A stretch of DNA of 64,000 nucleotides from Parahaliea mediterranea (GCF_003402235.1 NZ_QEWO01000005.1:248001-312000); one strand, 5' to 3'. Positions 1 through 9,041 are shown, numbered from the stretch's first letter. Translations and numbers: made by a program. Notes: a model not told the origin generated them from the letters alone.

Positions 1-912
1 GACGGCACCACCTATGCCGTTACCGAAATCAGCGGCGTGCCGGCCACGGTACAGGCCGGCCAGGGCGGGTTGATGGACGTGCTGGTACACCCGGACTTTG
101 CCGACAACGGCTGGGTATACCTCAGCTATACCGTTACCGACGACAGCAATCGCTACAGCACCCGGGTAAGCCGCGCGCGCCTGGACGGCGATGCGCTGGT
201 GGATGTGCAGGACCTGTTCACCGCCCAGCCGTTTTTCCGGGAGCGCCGCCACTTTGGTTCGCGCCTGCTGCTGGCCGATGGCTACCTCTATGTGACCGTG
301 GGCGATCGCGGCAACCGCGAACTGGCCCAGCGCCTGGACAGCCACAACGGCAAGGTCATGCGCCTGTTTGAAGACGGCCGGGTGCCCGAAGACAACCCCT
401 TTGTTGGCACCGACGGCGCCCTGCCGGAGATCTGGACCTACGGCCACCGCAACCCCCAGGGCATGGCCCGCCACCCGGTGAACGGCAGCATCTGGGTCAC
501 CGAACACGGCCCCCAGGGCGGGGACGAACTCAACGTCCTCAAGGCCGGCGCCAACTACGGCTGGCCCCTGGTCACCTACGGCGAGGAATACGGCGGCGGC
601 GCCATTGGCGAAGGCACCCACCTGGAGGGCACGCGCCAGCCGCTGGTGTACTGGGTGCCCTCCATCGGCACCGGCAATCTCGCCTTTTACACCGGTGACG
701 TTTACCCCGGCTGGCAGCCCTCGGCGCTGGTGTCGGGCCTTAAACTCACCCGCATCAGCCGGCTGCAACTGGACGCCGACGGGGTTGGCAATGAGACCCG
801 CCTGCTGGCCAACCTCGGCATGCGCATTCGCGACGTGGAGATCGGCCCCGACGGCAAGCTCTACGCCCTGGCCGGCGGCGCGCGCCTGATTCGCATCGAC
901 CTCGGCCGCTGA
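1..912 (+). CDS. PQQ-dependent sugar (sorbosone/glucose-type) dehydrogenase, 3' part
   Basis: The reading frame is already open at base 1, so this is the C-terminal 303 residues of a larger protein whose start lies outside the window. The sequence has the repeated beta-propeller signatures of the soluble aldose sugar dehydrogenase (GSDH/YliI) family: GGLMDVLVHPDF, TVGDRGNR, YGHRNPQGMARHP, TEHGPQGGDELN and GANYGWPLVTYG. Members usually use pyrroloquinoline quinone and calcium in the periplasm to oxidise sugars. The signal peptide and most catalytic N-terminal blades cannot be seen. The next gene starts 7 bases downstream, so the two may be cotranscribed, but no functional link is evident. Substrate is not predictable from this fragment. 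Confidence 0.88.
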   Translation, partial: DGTTYAVTEISGVPATVQAGQGGLMDVLVHPDFADNGWVYLSYTVTDDSNRYSTRVSRARLDGDALVDVQDLFTAQPFFRERRHFGSRLLLADGYLYVTVGDRGNRELAQRLDSHNGKVMRLFEDGRVPEDNPFVGTDGALPEIWTYGHRNPQGMARHPVNGSIWVTEHGPQGGDELNVLKAGANYGWPLVTYGEEYGGGAIGEGTHLEGTRQPLVYWVPSIGTGNLAFYTGDVYPGWQPSALVSGLKLTRISRLQLDADGVGNETRLLANLGMRIRDVEIGPDGKLYALAGGARLIRIDLGR

Positions 913-918
913 TGGGGA

Positions 919-2586
919 ATGATGGCCACGGCTGTCGCACTGCCACCGCGCTACTACCTCGATAACTTCCGCCGCCTCTGCCACACGGTGGAGGCCCAGT
1001 ACGGCGACCTGCTGCAGCCCGGCGAAATGCAGCTGCTGCAAGCGTTTTACCGCCTTGAGCCCGGCGCCCAGTGCCTGTACCTGCGCCTGGCCTCCCGGGT
1101 TGGGCCCTGGTTCCGCCTGTCGCGCCTGTCCTATCCCGAAATCGGCCACCTGGAGGGGCCGCTTGCCGCCCTGCTGGATGCCGGCTTTGTGCAGCGGGCG
1201 CAGGCCCTTGGCGCCGACGAGGCGGGCAGCCTCTACACCCGAGCGGAACTGCGCCAGCGCTTTCCCGACCTGCTGCCGGCCGGGCGCGACAAGGCGGCGG
1301 ATGTCGCGGCGCTGGCAGCGTGGGTCGCCGATGCGAGCGAGCAGGACGCGCACAGCCTGCTTGCCGCCTGCGCGGGCGATGATGTGATAATCGCCCCCCT
1401 GCACCGGGACTGGCTGGCACTGCTGCAACTGCTGTTCTTTGGCAATCGCCGCCAGAGTCTCACCGAATTCATCTTGAGCGACCTCGGCATCGCCCGCTAC
1501 CCGCCTTATGCGCTGGATCGGGCGCACCGCCTGTTCGCCACCAGGGACGAGGTGGATGACTACCTGGCCTGCGCCGCGCTGGCCGATGCCTACGCCGAGC
1601 TGCGCGAGGCCGGCGATCAGGACGGCCTGCTGGCGCTGGCCCGCTCGCTGGTCGGGCAGGCCGTGCAGCACCCGGCTACCGAGGGGCGCTGGTGGCGCCT
1701 GTTCAACCGGGTGGCGCGCCAGCTGGAGCGCCTTGATGAGCGGGAGCTTGCCCTCACCCTGTATCGCCGCGCCCAGCTGCCCCCGGCCCGTGAGCGGCAG
1801 GCGCGGGTGCTGGAGGCCGAGGGCCAGTGGCCGGCGGTTGCCGCGCTGTGCGAAGCCATGCTCGCCGCCCCCTGGAGCGAAGAAGAACGCGAGGCCGCCG
1901 AGCGCATCCTGCCCCGGGCCCGCCGCCAGCTGGGCCAGGCGCCCGCGCCGCGCCGGCGGGACCATTTTGCGCGCCTGGACCTGCTGTTACCTCCCGGGGA
2001 GCAGGGCGTTGAGCGCGCGGCGGCGCAGGCCCTTGGCGCCCAGTGGCAGGCGGTGCACTACGTGGAAAATGGCCTGATCAACGGCCTGTTCGGGCTCGCC
2101 TTCTGGGAGCAGATTTTCAGCCCCCTGCGCGGCGCCTTTCACAACCCTTTCCAGTCGGCGCCGGCGGATATGTTCGATGGCGACTTTTACCCCCGCCGCC
2201 GCGCTGCCATTGATGCCCGGCTGGCGGCGCTGGCAGCGGGCGATGTGCCCACGTTATTGCTGCAGAGCTTTGACGCCAACCACGGCCTGCAGTGCCGCTG
2301 GCTGAACTGGCGCCTGCTCAGCCGACCCCTGCTGGAACAGGCCCTGGCGGCCATTCCCGCGGCCCACCTGCTGGCCCTGTGGCGGCGCCAGCTGTTTGAC
2401 CCGCAGGCCTACCGCCGGGGCTTCCCCGACCTGATTGCCTTTGGCTGTGAGCCGGGCGACTACTGCATGATCGAGGTCAAGGGGCCGGGGGATGCCCTGC
2501 AGGACAGCCAGAAGCGCTGGCTGCGGATATTCGCCGCAGAGGGCATTCCCGCCGCCGTGGCCTGGGTGCAGTGGCGCGATGACTGA
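919..2586 (+). CDS. FAN1-like VRR-NUC structure-specific nuclease
   Basis: The 555-residue protein has a C-terminal VRR-NUC (PD-(D/E)XK) domain. Its active-site elements are visible as PDLIAFG followed by MIEVKGPGD and a downstream Gln (DSQKRW) near residues 495-530. Length and the helical, TPR-like middle fit bacterial FAN1, a 5'-flap endonuclease/exonuclease acting at DNA interstrand crosslinks and branched structures. Start ATG 919 directly follows the sugar dehydrogenase; the in-frame ATG at 922 is equally possible. The 3' end overlaps the helicase start by 8 bases (ATGACTGA), indicating translational coupling and a shared DNA-repair role. The assignment to the family is strong; the exact substrate is inferred from characterised homologues. 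Confidence 0.85.
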   Translation: MMATAVALPPRYYLDNFRRLCHTVEAQYGDLLQPGEMQLLQAFYRLEPGAQCLYLRLASRVGPWFRLSRLSYPEIGHLEGPLAALLDAGFVQRAQALGADEAGSLYTRAELRQRFPDLLPAGRDKAADVAALAAWVADASEQDAHSLLAACAGDDVIIAPLHRDWLALLQLLFFGNRRQSLTEFILSDLGIARYPPYALDRAHRLFATRDEVDDYLACAALADAYAELREAGDQDGLLALARSLVGQAVQHPATEGRWWRLFNRVARQLERLDERELALTLYRRAQLPPARERQARVLEAEGQWPAVAALCEAMLAAPWSEEEREAAERILPRARRQLGQAPAPRRRDHFARLDLLLPPGEQGVERAAAQALGAQWQAVHYVENGLINGLFGLAFWEQIFSPLRGAFHNPFQSAPADMFDGDFYPRRRAAIDARLAALAAGDVPTLLLQSFDANHGLQCRWLNWRLLSRPLLEQALAAIPAAHLLALWRRQLFDPQAYRRGFPDLIAFGCEPGDYCMIEVKGPGDALQDSQKRWLRIFAAEGIPAAVAWVQWRDD

Positions 2587-4939
2587 ATACACCATTGCCG
2601 TGCGCGAGCTGGCCGCCTTCTGCTTTCGCAGCGGCGATATCGACCATCGCCTGCGCCCGAGCCCCGAGGCGCGGGAGGGCATAGAAGGCCACCAGCGCCT
2701 GTACCGCCGCCGCCCGGCCAGCTACCGGAGCGAATACCCCGTTGCAGAGCGCTTTGACTGCGGTGACTTTAGCCTGCATTTGCGCGGCCGCGCCGATGGC
2801 TTTGATGTCGACGCAGGCCAGGTGGAAGAAATAAAAACCTGCCGGGTAGACCCGGCCAGCCTGCCCGAGGCGCTAAGCCGCGCTCACCTGGCCCAGGGCC
2901 GGCTGTACGCCGCCCTGATCGCGCGCGAGCTGGACCTGCCGGCGCTTGAGGTGCGCCTGACCTGGCTGCAGATCGACGAAGACCGGGAGTTTCCGCTCAG
3001 CCAGCACTATCAGCGCAGCGAACTGGAGGCCTTCCTGATGGCGGCCATCGCGCGCTTTGGCGACTGGCTTGGCAAGGTCCACCGGCAGCGCCAGGCGCGG
3101 GATGCGAGCCTGGCCAGGCTGGCATTTCCCCACGGTGAATTTCGCGCCGGCCAGCGGGCCTTGGCGGAGCGGGTGTACAAGTGCGTCGACCGTGGCGGCC
3201 GCCTGTTGCTGGAAGCGCCCACCGGCATTGGCAAAACGGCGGCGGTGCTGTACCCGGCTTTGCTCGCCCTGGGGCGTGGCAAGCACGAGCGGGTGCTGTT
3301 CTGCACCGCCAAGCGCTCCGGCCGGCGCGCCGCCGAGCAGACCCTGGCGCTGTTCCGCCAGCGCGGCTATCGCGGGCGTGCCCTGACGCTTTCCGCGAAG
3401 GAGCGCGTGTGCCTGTCGCCGGGCAAGGCCTGCCATGGCGACGACTGCCCCTATGCCCGGGGTTATTACGACCGCCTGCCCCAGGCCATGGCCGCGGCGC
3501 TGGCGGCGCCGGCCCTTGGCCAGCAGGCACTTAAGGCCCTGGCCCAGGAGCACACCGTCTGCCCCTACGAGCTGTCCTGGGATTTACTGCCCTGGATGGA
3601 CACCGTCATCGCCGACTTTCACTACCTGTACAGCTTTACCCCCGCCCTTGCACCGCTCGCCGACAGCGGCCAGCGCAGTTCCGTGCTGCTGGATGAATCC
3701 CACAATCTGCCGGAGCGGGCGCGGGGCATGTTCAGCGGCCAGTTGGCACGCAAAAACGTGCTGGCGGCGCGGCGCGGCTTGCAGGTGGGCCCGCTAAAGC
3801 GCGGGCTGGATCGCCTCAACCGGGCCCTGCTGGCGCTGGAGAAAACCACCCAGGCCGACGGCGAGGCAGTCCAGCCAACGGTGCCCGAGCCGCTGCGACA
3901 GGCGCTGCAGCTGTTTGGCGCCCAGATGGGTGAAGAGCTGGCCCGGCGACCCCTTGGTGTGGCCCGCCACAGCGCCCTGATGGATGTGTACTTTGAAAGC
4001 CTGCAATTGCTGCGCTGCATCGATCACTGGGGGGCGGACTTTCGCTGCGAGCTGCGCCTGCCCGGGGGCAAACTGCTGCTGCGGCTCAACTGCCTCGACG
4101 CCAGCCGCCTGCTGGCAGAGCACAACCAGCGCCTGCACGCGGTGGTGGCGTTCTCGGCAACCTTGAGCCCCTTCCCCTGGGCGCGGGAATCCCTGGGCCT
4201 GCCGGAGGGCAGTGTGTGCTTTCGCGCCGCCTCGCCCTTTGCGCCGCAGCAGCTGCAGGTGACGCTGGCGACGGATATCGACACCCGCTATGGCGGGCGC
4301 GCGGCCTCGCTGCCGGCCCTGGCCGATCGATTGCGCCAGTGGCTGCAAGCAGTGAATGGCAACTGCCTGCTGTTTTTTTCCAGCTATCGCTACCTGCAGG
4401 ACTGCCTGGCGCAACTGGGTGAGGTGCCCGGGCGGCACCTGCTGGCCCAGGCACCGGGGGAGAGCGACGCCGACCGCGAGGCCCACCTGGCCCTGCTGGC
4501 GGCGCAGCAGAACGTGGCCCTGTTCGCGGTGCTGGGCGGCAGCCTCGGTGAGGGGGTGGACCTGCCGGGGGATCTGCTCAGCAGCGTGGTGATTGTGGGC
4601 GTGGGCATGCCCGGCATTGATGACGATGCCCGCGCGCGCCAGCAGTTGTTCCAGCAGCGCTACGGCGACGGCTTCGCCTATGCATTCCAGTACCCCGGTA
4701 TGCAGCGGGTGGCCCAGGCGCTGGGGCGGGTGGTGCGCGCCGTGGACGATTGCGGCCGCGCCCTGCTGATCGACCCGCGCTATCGGCACAGCGGCTACCG
4801 CGCGCTGTTGCCGCCCTGGTGGGACTACGGCGCCCCGATGCCTATGCCAGTGCCTTTATCAGTGCTGGAGCCCGCGCCGCCGGGGAAAGCCGCTCACTCC
4901 CCTGAGGAAGCCACCAGCGCCGCTGACGAAGACCGCTAG
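2579..4939 (+). CDS. DinG/XPD-like Fe-S helicase with N-terminal PD-(D/E)XK nuclease domain
   Basis: I chose ATG 2579, which overlaps the upstream stop, over the longer frame from 2492; this gives 786 residues. Residues ~1-180 look like a Cas4/RecB-type nuclease: an RADGFD acidic motif, EIKTCR and a later Q..YAA element. A superfamily 2 helicase follows: Walker A APTGIGKTAA, a cysteine set (RVCLSPGKAC, DDCPYA, TVCPYE) typical of the XPD/DinG iron-sulfur domain, DESHN as Walker B, and C-terminal motifs GSLGEGVDLPG and QALGRVVRA. Function is inferred as 5'-3' unwinding coupled to nuclease action in repair, together with the overlapping FAN1-like gene. Its stop codon shares a CTAG with the stop of the convergent cfa gene. 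Confidence 0.83.
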   Translation: MTEYTIAVRELAAFCFRSGDIDHRLRPSPEAREGIEGHQRLYRRRPASYRSEYPVAERFDCGDFSLHLRGRADGFDVDAGQVEEIKTCRVDPASLPEALSRAHLAQGRLYAALIARELDLPALEVRLTWLQIDEDREFPLSQHYQRSELEAFLMAAIARFGDWLGKVHRQRQARDASLARLAFPHGEFRAGQRALAERVYKCVDRGGRLLLEAPTGIGKTAAVLYPALLALGRGKHERVLFCTAKRSGRRAAEQTLALFRQRGYRGRALTLSAKERVCLSPGKACHGDDCPYARGYYDRLPQAMAAALAAPALGQQALKALAQEHTVCPYELSWDLLPWMDTVIADFHYLYSFTPALAPLADSGQRSSVLLDESHNLPERARGMFSGQLARKNVLAARRGLQVGPLKRGLDRLNRALLALEKTTQADGEAVQPTVPEPLRQALQLFGAQMGEELARRPLGVARHSALMDVYFESLQLLRCIDHWGADFRCELRLPGGKLLLRLNCLDASRLLAEHNQRLHAVVAFSATLSPFPWARESLGLPEGSVCFRAASPFAPQQLQVTLATDIDTRYGGRAASLPALADRLRQWLQAVNGNCLLFFSSYRYLQDCLAQLGEVPGRHLLAQAPGESDADREAHLALLAAQQNVALFAVLGGSLGEGVDLPGDLLSSVVIVGVGMPGIDDDARARQQLFQQRYGDGFAYAFQYPGMQRVAQALGRVVRAVDDCGRALLIDPRYRHSGYRALLPPWWDYGAPMPMPVPLSVLEPAPPGKAAHSPEEATSAADEDR

Positions 4940-6201
4940 AGTGCCTGTTGCACACGGTAGCCCGGTTTTACCGCGGCAAACTGCACTGTGCCGATAATCC
5001 GCTCGCGAAAGCCCCCTTCGCAGTAGCAGAGGTAGTACTCCCACATGCGGATAAAGCGCTCGTCAAAGCCCTGGCTGCGCACGGCGTCCAGCTGGGCCAG
5101 AAAGCGCTGGCGCCAGTGGGCCAGGGTTTCGGCGTAGTCGGCGGTGATGTCCCGCAGGTGCACCAGTTCCAGGTCGCTGTCTTCGGCCAGGTGGCGGGTG
5201 AGCACGGCCAGGCTCGGCAGGCAGCCCCCGGGGAAGATGTAGCGCTTGATGAAGTCCACCGAATCCCGCGCCTGGCGATAGCGCTGGTCCGGAATGGTGA
5301 TGACCTGTATCACCAGCTTGCCGGCGGGCTTGAGCAGCGCATTGCAGCACCGGAAATACTCGCTGTAGTACTGGTGCCCCACCGCTTCGAGCATTTCGAT
5401 GGAGACAATCTTGTCGTATTGGCCGCGCAGCTTGCGGTAGTCCTCGCACAGCACGGTTACCTGCTCGGTCAGGCCCGCCTCGCGCACCGCGCGGCAGGCG
5501 TAGTCGTACTGCTGGCGGGAGATGGTGGTGGTGGTCACCCGGCAGCCATAGTGGCGCGCGGCATGCAGCGCCATGCCGCCCCAGCCGGTGCCAATTTCCA
5601 GCAGGTGATCCTGCGGGGTGAGTTCAAGCTGGCGGCAGAGTTCGTCCAGCTTGGCCTCCGATGCTGTCTCCAGGGTCATGGCGCCGTCGGCAAACAGGGC
5701 GGAGGAGTACATCATCGTCGGGTCGAGGAAGAGGGCGAAGAAGTCATTGCCCAGGTCGTAGTGGGCGCCAATGTTCTCCCGCGAGCCGCGCAGGTTGTTG
5801 CGGCGCAGGGTGTGGGCCAGCTTGAGGGTCCAGCGCAGCAGGGTGGACTGCTCTGCCTGCATGCGCTCCATGGTGTGCAGGTTGGCGCTGAACAGGCGGG
5901 TGACGGTGGTGAGGTCGGTGGATGACCAGTCGCCGTCCATGTAGCTTTCGCCGGCGGCAATCACGCCGCCCTCCAGCACCCGCCGCCAGGCGCGGGGGTG
6001 GTGCACCTGTATCTCCGCTGTGGGGCCGTCGGCCTGGCCGCCGAAGCGGTAGCATTCGCCCTGTTCGTGAATCAGCAGCTCGCCGGCGCCGAGGCGGGTC
6101 AGTACTTTCATCAGCAGGCGCCGGGCCAGTGCATCCCGCCCGCCGCGGCGGCGGGCCAGGGTGGGCAACGAGGCCGTGCTGATAGAGGTCTGGCTAGTCA
6201 T
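4936..6201 (-). CDS. cfa: Cyclopropane-fatty-acyl-phospholipid synthase family methyltransferase
   Basis: This 421-residue protein matches the cyclopropane fatty acid synthase (CFA) family, which adds a methylene from S-adenosylmethionine across double bonds of membrane phospholipid acyl chains. Visible features are the SAM-binding LEIGTGWGGMA, the family block NIGAHYDLGNDFF ahead of it, and YIFPGGCLPS near the C-terminus. It is last in a three-gene operon: its ATG overlaps the DUF1365 stop by 8 bases. In Rhodobacter sphaeroides a CFA-like gene belongs to the RpoE-ChrR singlet-oxygen regulon, so here it probably modifies unsaturated lipids during photooxidative stress. Whether it makes cyclopropane or another methylated product cannot be told. 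Confidence 0.9.
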   Translation of the reverse strand: MTSQTSISTASLPTLARRRGGRDALARRLLMKVLTRLGAGELLIHEQGECYRFGGQADGPTAEIQVHHPRAWRRVLEGGVIAAGESYMDGDWSSTDLTTVTRLFSANLHTMERMQAEQSTLLRWTLKLAHTLRRNNLRGSRENIGAHYDLGNDFFALFLDPTMMYSSALFADGAMTLETASEAKLDELCRQLELTPQDHLLEIGTGWGGMALHAARHYGCRVTTTTISRQQYDYACRAVREAGLTEQVTVLCEDYRKLRGQYDKIVSIEMLEAVGHQYYSEYFRCCNALLKPAGKLVIQVITIPDQRYRQARDSVDFIKRYIFPGGCLPSLAVLTRHLAEDSDLELVHLRDITADYAETLAHWRQRFLAQLDAVRSQGFDERFIRMWEYYLCYCEGGFRERIIGTVQFAAVKPGYRVQQAL

Positions 6202-6970
6202 TGCGCGCTCCAGAGAGAGATTTGTCGGGGTGAGAGTACAAAGGCATGCCCTTGGCGTAGAGCTTCAGGGCCTGCCAGTAAATGCCAAGGCCCACCTGTG
6301 CCGTCATCGCCGGGTAGCGCAGCAGGGCGCGGTGCAGGTTGGCGCGGGTCCAGGGGCGGGCGCTGAGGGACAGGCAGGCGTCGAACACGCGCTCGCCGTC
6401 GGCACTGTTGGCCAGGTGCAGTCGCAGGCTGTCGGCGGGAGTGTTACTGCGCCAGTGGTAGTGCATGTTCATGGGCTGGAAGGGCGAAACATGAAAGGCC
6501 TTGCTGAAGTCGCGGCGCAACCACTGGCGCGCAGGCTCGGGGCCCTCCAGCACATAGCTGTGGCGCTCCTTCCAGGGGGTGTTGGTGACCTCGGCCACAA
6601 TCCAGTCCAGCTGGCTTTCATCGCGGTTAAAGCAGTAGTAGCAGGCGATGGGGTTCATGCTAAAGCCAAAGTAGCGCAGGTTGGCCAGCAGGTAGATGGG
6701 CCCCTCGGGGTGCTGGCCGGTGGCCTCATGCACCCGTTGGCGCACGGCCTGTGCCAGTGGCACGGCCGGGTCGCCAAGAAAATCCGCGCGCCTGAAATTG
6801 GCAGGTCCACGGCCCTCAAAGGACCACAGCGGCGAGGCGTCAAACAGCAGCGGCAGTTCGTCCAGGCAGAGATAGGGCATGAAGACCCGGTAGCGAAACT
6901 GGTGTGGCCGGGGGCGGTGCCGGCGGTGCTGCAGCCAGCCCTCGTACAGTCGCGAACGCAGCGCCGTCAT
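6194..6970 (-). CDS. DUF1365 family protein
   Basis: The 258-residue protein begins with LYEGWLQHRRHRPRPHQFRYRVF, the typical N-terminus of DUF1365, and has the NPIACYYCFN and FHVSPFQPMNMHY blocks of that family. Its biochemical role is not established. DUF1365 genes almost always sit between an amine-oxidase-like FAD protein and a CFA-type methyltransferase, as here, so a role in the same lipid modification is a reasonable inference. ATG 6970 overlaps the preceding stop as ATGA, and its own stop overlaps the next start, so all three genes are translationally coupled. No signal peptide or obvious membrane segment was seen. Confidence 0.88.
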   Translation of the reverse strand: MTALRSRLYEGWLQHRRHRPRPHQFRYRVFMPYLCLDELPLLFDASPLWSFEGRGPANFRRADFLGDPAVPLAQAVRQRVHEATGQHPEGPIYLLANLRYFGFSMNPIACYYCFNRDESQLDWIVAEVTNTPWKERHSYVLEGPEPARQWLRRDFSKAFHVSPFQPMNMHYHWRSNTPADSLRLHLANSADGERVFDACLSLSARPWTRANLHRALLRYPAMTAQVGLGIYWQALKLYAKGMPLYSHPDKSLSGARND

Positions 6971-8232
6971 GCGGCAACCTGTTGCTGGGGCGAGGCGAGG
7001 GCGCGGGCCACGCGCAGGGCACTGGTCACCCCGTCTTCATGGAATCCATTGTGCCAGTAGGCGCCGCAGTACCAGGTGCCGCGCACGCCGTTGATGTCCT
7101 GCCAGCGCTGCTGGGCGGCAATGCCCTGCAGGGAAAACACCGGGTGGTCGTAGGTGAAGCGCCCGAGCACCTTGTGCGGGTTGATGGCGTCGCTGTGGTT
7201 GAGGGTGACGCAGAAGGTTTCCGGCGCCTGCAGCCCCTGCAGAATGTTCATGTTGTAGGTGACCACCGCGCGTTCGCTGCCGGCGCCCAGGTGGTAGTTC
7301 CAACTGCTCCACACCTTGCGCTGGCGCGGCAGCAGGCGGGTGTCGGTGTGCAGCACCACCTCGTTGGACTGGTAGGGCAGGGCGCCGAGAATCTCCCGCT
7401 CGGCGGGGGCCGGGTCCTGCAGCAGGGCCAGGGCCTGGTCCGAGTGGGTGGCGATCACCACCTGGTCAAAGCGCTGCTCGCGGCCATCGTTCAGTTGCAG
7501 CAGCACGCCGCCGGTGGCGGGCCGGCTCACCGAGCGCACCGGGCAGCCGGTGTGAATGCGCGATTCAAAGCGCCGGCACAGGGGGCGCAGGTATTCCCGC
7601 GAGCCGCCTTCCACCACCCGCCATTGCGGCCGGTTCTTGATATTCAGCAAACCGTGGTTGCGGAAAAAGCGCAGGAAGAACTCTAGCGGAAAGGCGTTGA
7701 TGGTCTCGCTGTCGGCACTCCAGATGGCAGAGGCCATGGCCACCAGGTAGTCGCGGCCAAAGGCCTCGCCGTAGCCTTTGCGGTGCAGGTAGTGGCCCAG
7801 GGTTTCGCCGGCTTCCAGAGCGCCCGCGTCCAGGTCGGCCACAGCCTCGCGGTTGAAGCGCAGAATGTCGCGCACCATGCCCAGAAAGCGCGGCGACAGC
7901 AGGTTGCGGCGCTGGGCGAACAGGGTGTCCAGGCTGCCGCCGGCGTATTCCAGGCCACTGGCGGCGTCGTGCACGCTAAACCCCATGGTGGTGGGGCGGC
8001 TGGTTACGCCAAGCTCGTCCAGCAGGGCGATGAAGTTGGGGTAGGTCCAGTCGTTGAAGACAATAAAGCCCGTGTCGATGGCGTAGCGCCGGGTGCCCAG
8101 CTGCACATCCACCGTGGCGGTGTGGCCGCCGACCTGCTGGGCTGCCTCGAACACGCTGACGCGGTGCAGTGTGCTGAGATAGTGGGCGCAGGCCAGCCCC
8201 GAAATGCCGCTGCCGATAACCGCAATGTCCAA
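6967..8232 (-). CDS. NAD(P)/FAD-binding amine-oxidase-like protein (DUF1365/CFA-associated)
   Basis: The 421-residue protein opens with a dinucleotide-binding fold, IAVIGSGISGLACA, followed by an acidic strand end (VFEAA) and GGHTATVD, as in flavin amine oxidases and desaturase-like FAD proteins. The start is TTG at 8232, supported by a strong GGGAGGAG ribosome site five bases upstream; no ATG fits better. It is the first gene of the leftward operon with DUF1365 and cfa. An ECF-type promoter element lies at 8288-8316. Homologues are part of the singlet-oxygen response; the reaction, possibly acyl-chain oxidation or desaturation in concert with cfa, is inferred. Confidence 0.87.
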   Translation of the reverse strand: MDIAVIGSGISGLACAHYLSTLHRVSVFEAAQQVGGHTATVDVQLGTRRYAIDTGFIVFNDWTYPNFIALLDELGVTSRPTTMGFSVHDAASGLEYAGGSLDTLFAQRRNLLSPRFLGMVRDILRFNREAVADLDAGALEAGETLGHYLHRKGYGEAFGRDYLVAMASAIWSADSETINAFPLEFFLRFFRNHGLLNIKNRPQWRVVEGGSREYLRPLCRRFESRIHTGCPVRSVSRPATGGVLLQLNDGREQRFDQVVIATHSDQALALLQDPAPAEREILGALPYQSNEVVLHTDTRLLPRQRKVWSSWNYHLGAGSERAVVTYNMNILQGLQAPETFCVTLNHSDAINPHKVLGRFTYDHPVFSLQGIAAQQRWQDINGVRGTWYCGAYWHNGFHEDGVTSALRVARALASPQQQVAA

Positions 8233-8287
8233 AATATCTCCTCCCTGAGTGGCACCAAGACGTGCCGCCTGACTGGGCTATTGCTGG

Positions 8288-8316
8288 ATTTACGCCCGGG
8301 GTGCGCTCGCGGATCA
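8288..8316 (-). promoter_or_regulatory. ECF11-type (RpoE/ChrR) promoter for the FAD-DUF1365-cfa operon
   Basis: On the minus strand TGATCC (8316-8311) is followed after 16 bases by CGTAAAT (8294-8288). Rhodobacter RpoE promoters have a TGATCC -35 element and a TAA-containing -10 about 18 bases on. The transcript would start about 45-50 bases before the TTG start of the FAD gene. The mirror-image element on the other strand supports the call. Confidence 0.75.
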
Positions 8317-8338
8317 GATTTTTTTATGCACAACGTGG

Positions 8339-8369
8339 TGATCCGGCGGCCCGGGGGCTTGCGTATACT
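8339..8369 (+). promoter_or_regulatory. ECF11-type autoregulatory promoter of the sigma factor gene
   Basis: TGATCC (8339-8344) is followed after 17 bases by CGTATACT (8362-8369), the same -35 word and a similar -10 as the divergent promoter 23 bases away. It lies 30 bases before the sigma gene start, as expected if the sigma factor transcribes its own operon. Confidence 0.75.
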
Positions 8370-8398
8370 CAGCGTAACCCACCCAGCAGGAAGCGCCA

Positions 8399-9037
8399 GT
8401 GGCACCGATGGGCCCACACAAAGACACGGGCATAGACCCGGGCAAAGACAAGGCCAGTGACAAAGGCAGTGACAGCCAGCACTCGGCCCCGCGCGCAGAC
8501 GAGTGGAGCGAGTGCCTGCAGGCCATTGCATTGCATGCAGACCGCGCCGCCTACACGCGGCTGTTTCGCCACTTTGCGCCGCTGATCAAAGGCTTTGCCC
8601 TGGCGGGCTCCAGCCTGTCGGCCAACCACGCCGACGAACTGGTGCAGGAGGTGATGATCAAGGTGTGGCAGAAGTCTGCGGCCTATGACCCGGCCAAGGC
8701 GGCAGCCAGCACCTGGATTTACACCATTGCCCGCAACTGCCGCACCGACCTGTTCCGCCGCCTGCAGAAGTTCGATACCCCCCTGGCGGCGGAAGACGTG
8801 GCCCCCGATGGCGCCGCCGAGGAGCCCTTCGAGCAGATTCACAGCCGCCGCAACGGCCAGCGCGTGCGCGACCTGATGGCGGGCCTGCCGGTGGACCAGT
8901 CCCAGATCCTCGCCAAGGTCTATATGGAGGGCAAATCCCACGCCGAAACGGCGGCGGAACTCGACCTGCCCCTGGGCACGGTCAAGTCTCGCGTGCGACT
9001 GGCCCTGCAGAAACTCCAGATTCAGATGACTTCCTGA
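8399..9037 (+). CDS. rpoE: ECF RNA polymerase sigma factor (RpoE/ECF11-like, singlet-oxygen response)
   Basis: The 212-residue protein has sigma region 2 (LFRHFAPLIKGFAL, then DELVQEVMIKVWQ and ASTWIYTIARNCRTD) and region 4 with a helix-turn-helix (SHAETAAELDLPLGTVKSR). It belongs to the extracytoplasmic-function class and is followed four bases later by a zinc anti-sigma factor of the ChrR type, so it corresponds to the singlet-oxygen RpoE of photosynthetic bacteria rather than E. coli RpoE. The GTG start at 8399 has AGGAAG five bases upstream; ATG 8408 is an alternative. The first ~30 residues are a charged, low-complexity extension. A TGATCC promoter immediately upstream implies autoregulation. 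Confidence 0.9.
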   Translation: MAPMGPHKDTGIDPGKDKASDKGSDSQHSAPRADEWSECLQAIALHADRAAYTRLFRHFAPLIKGFALAGSSLSANHADELVQEVMIKVWQKSAAYDPAKAAASTWIYTIARNCRTDLFRRLQKFDTPLAAEDVAPDGAAEEPFEQIHSRRNGQRVRDLMAGLPVDQSQILAKVYMEGKSHAETAAELDLPLGTVKSRVRLALQKLQIQMTS

Positions 9038-9041
9038 CGCC

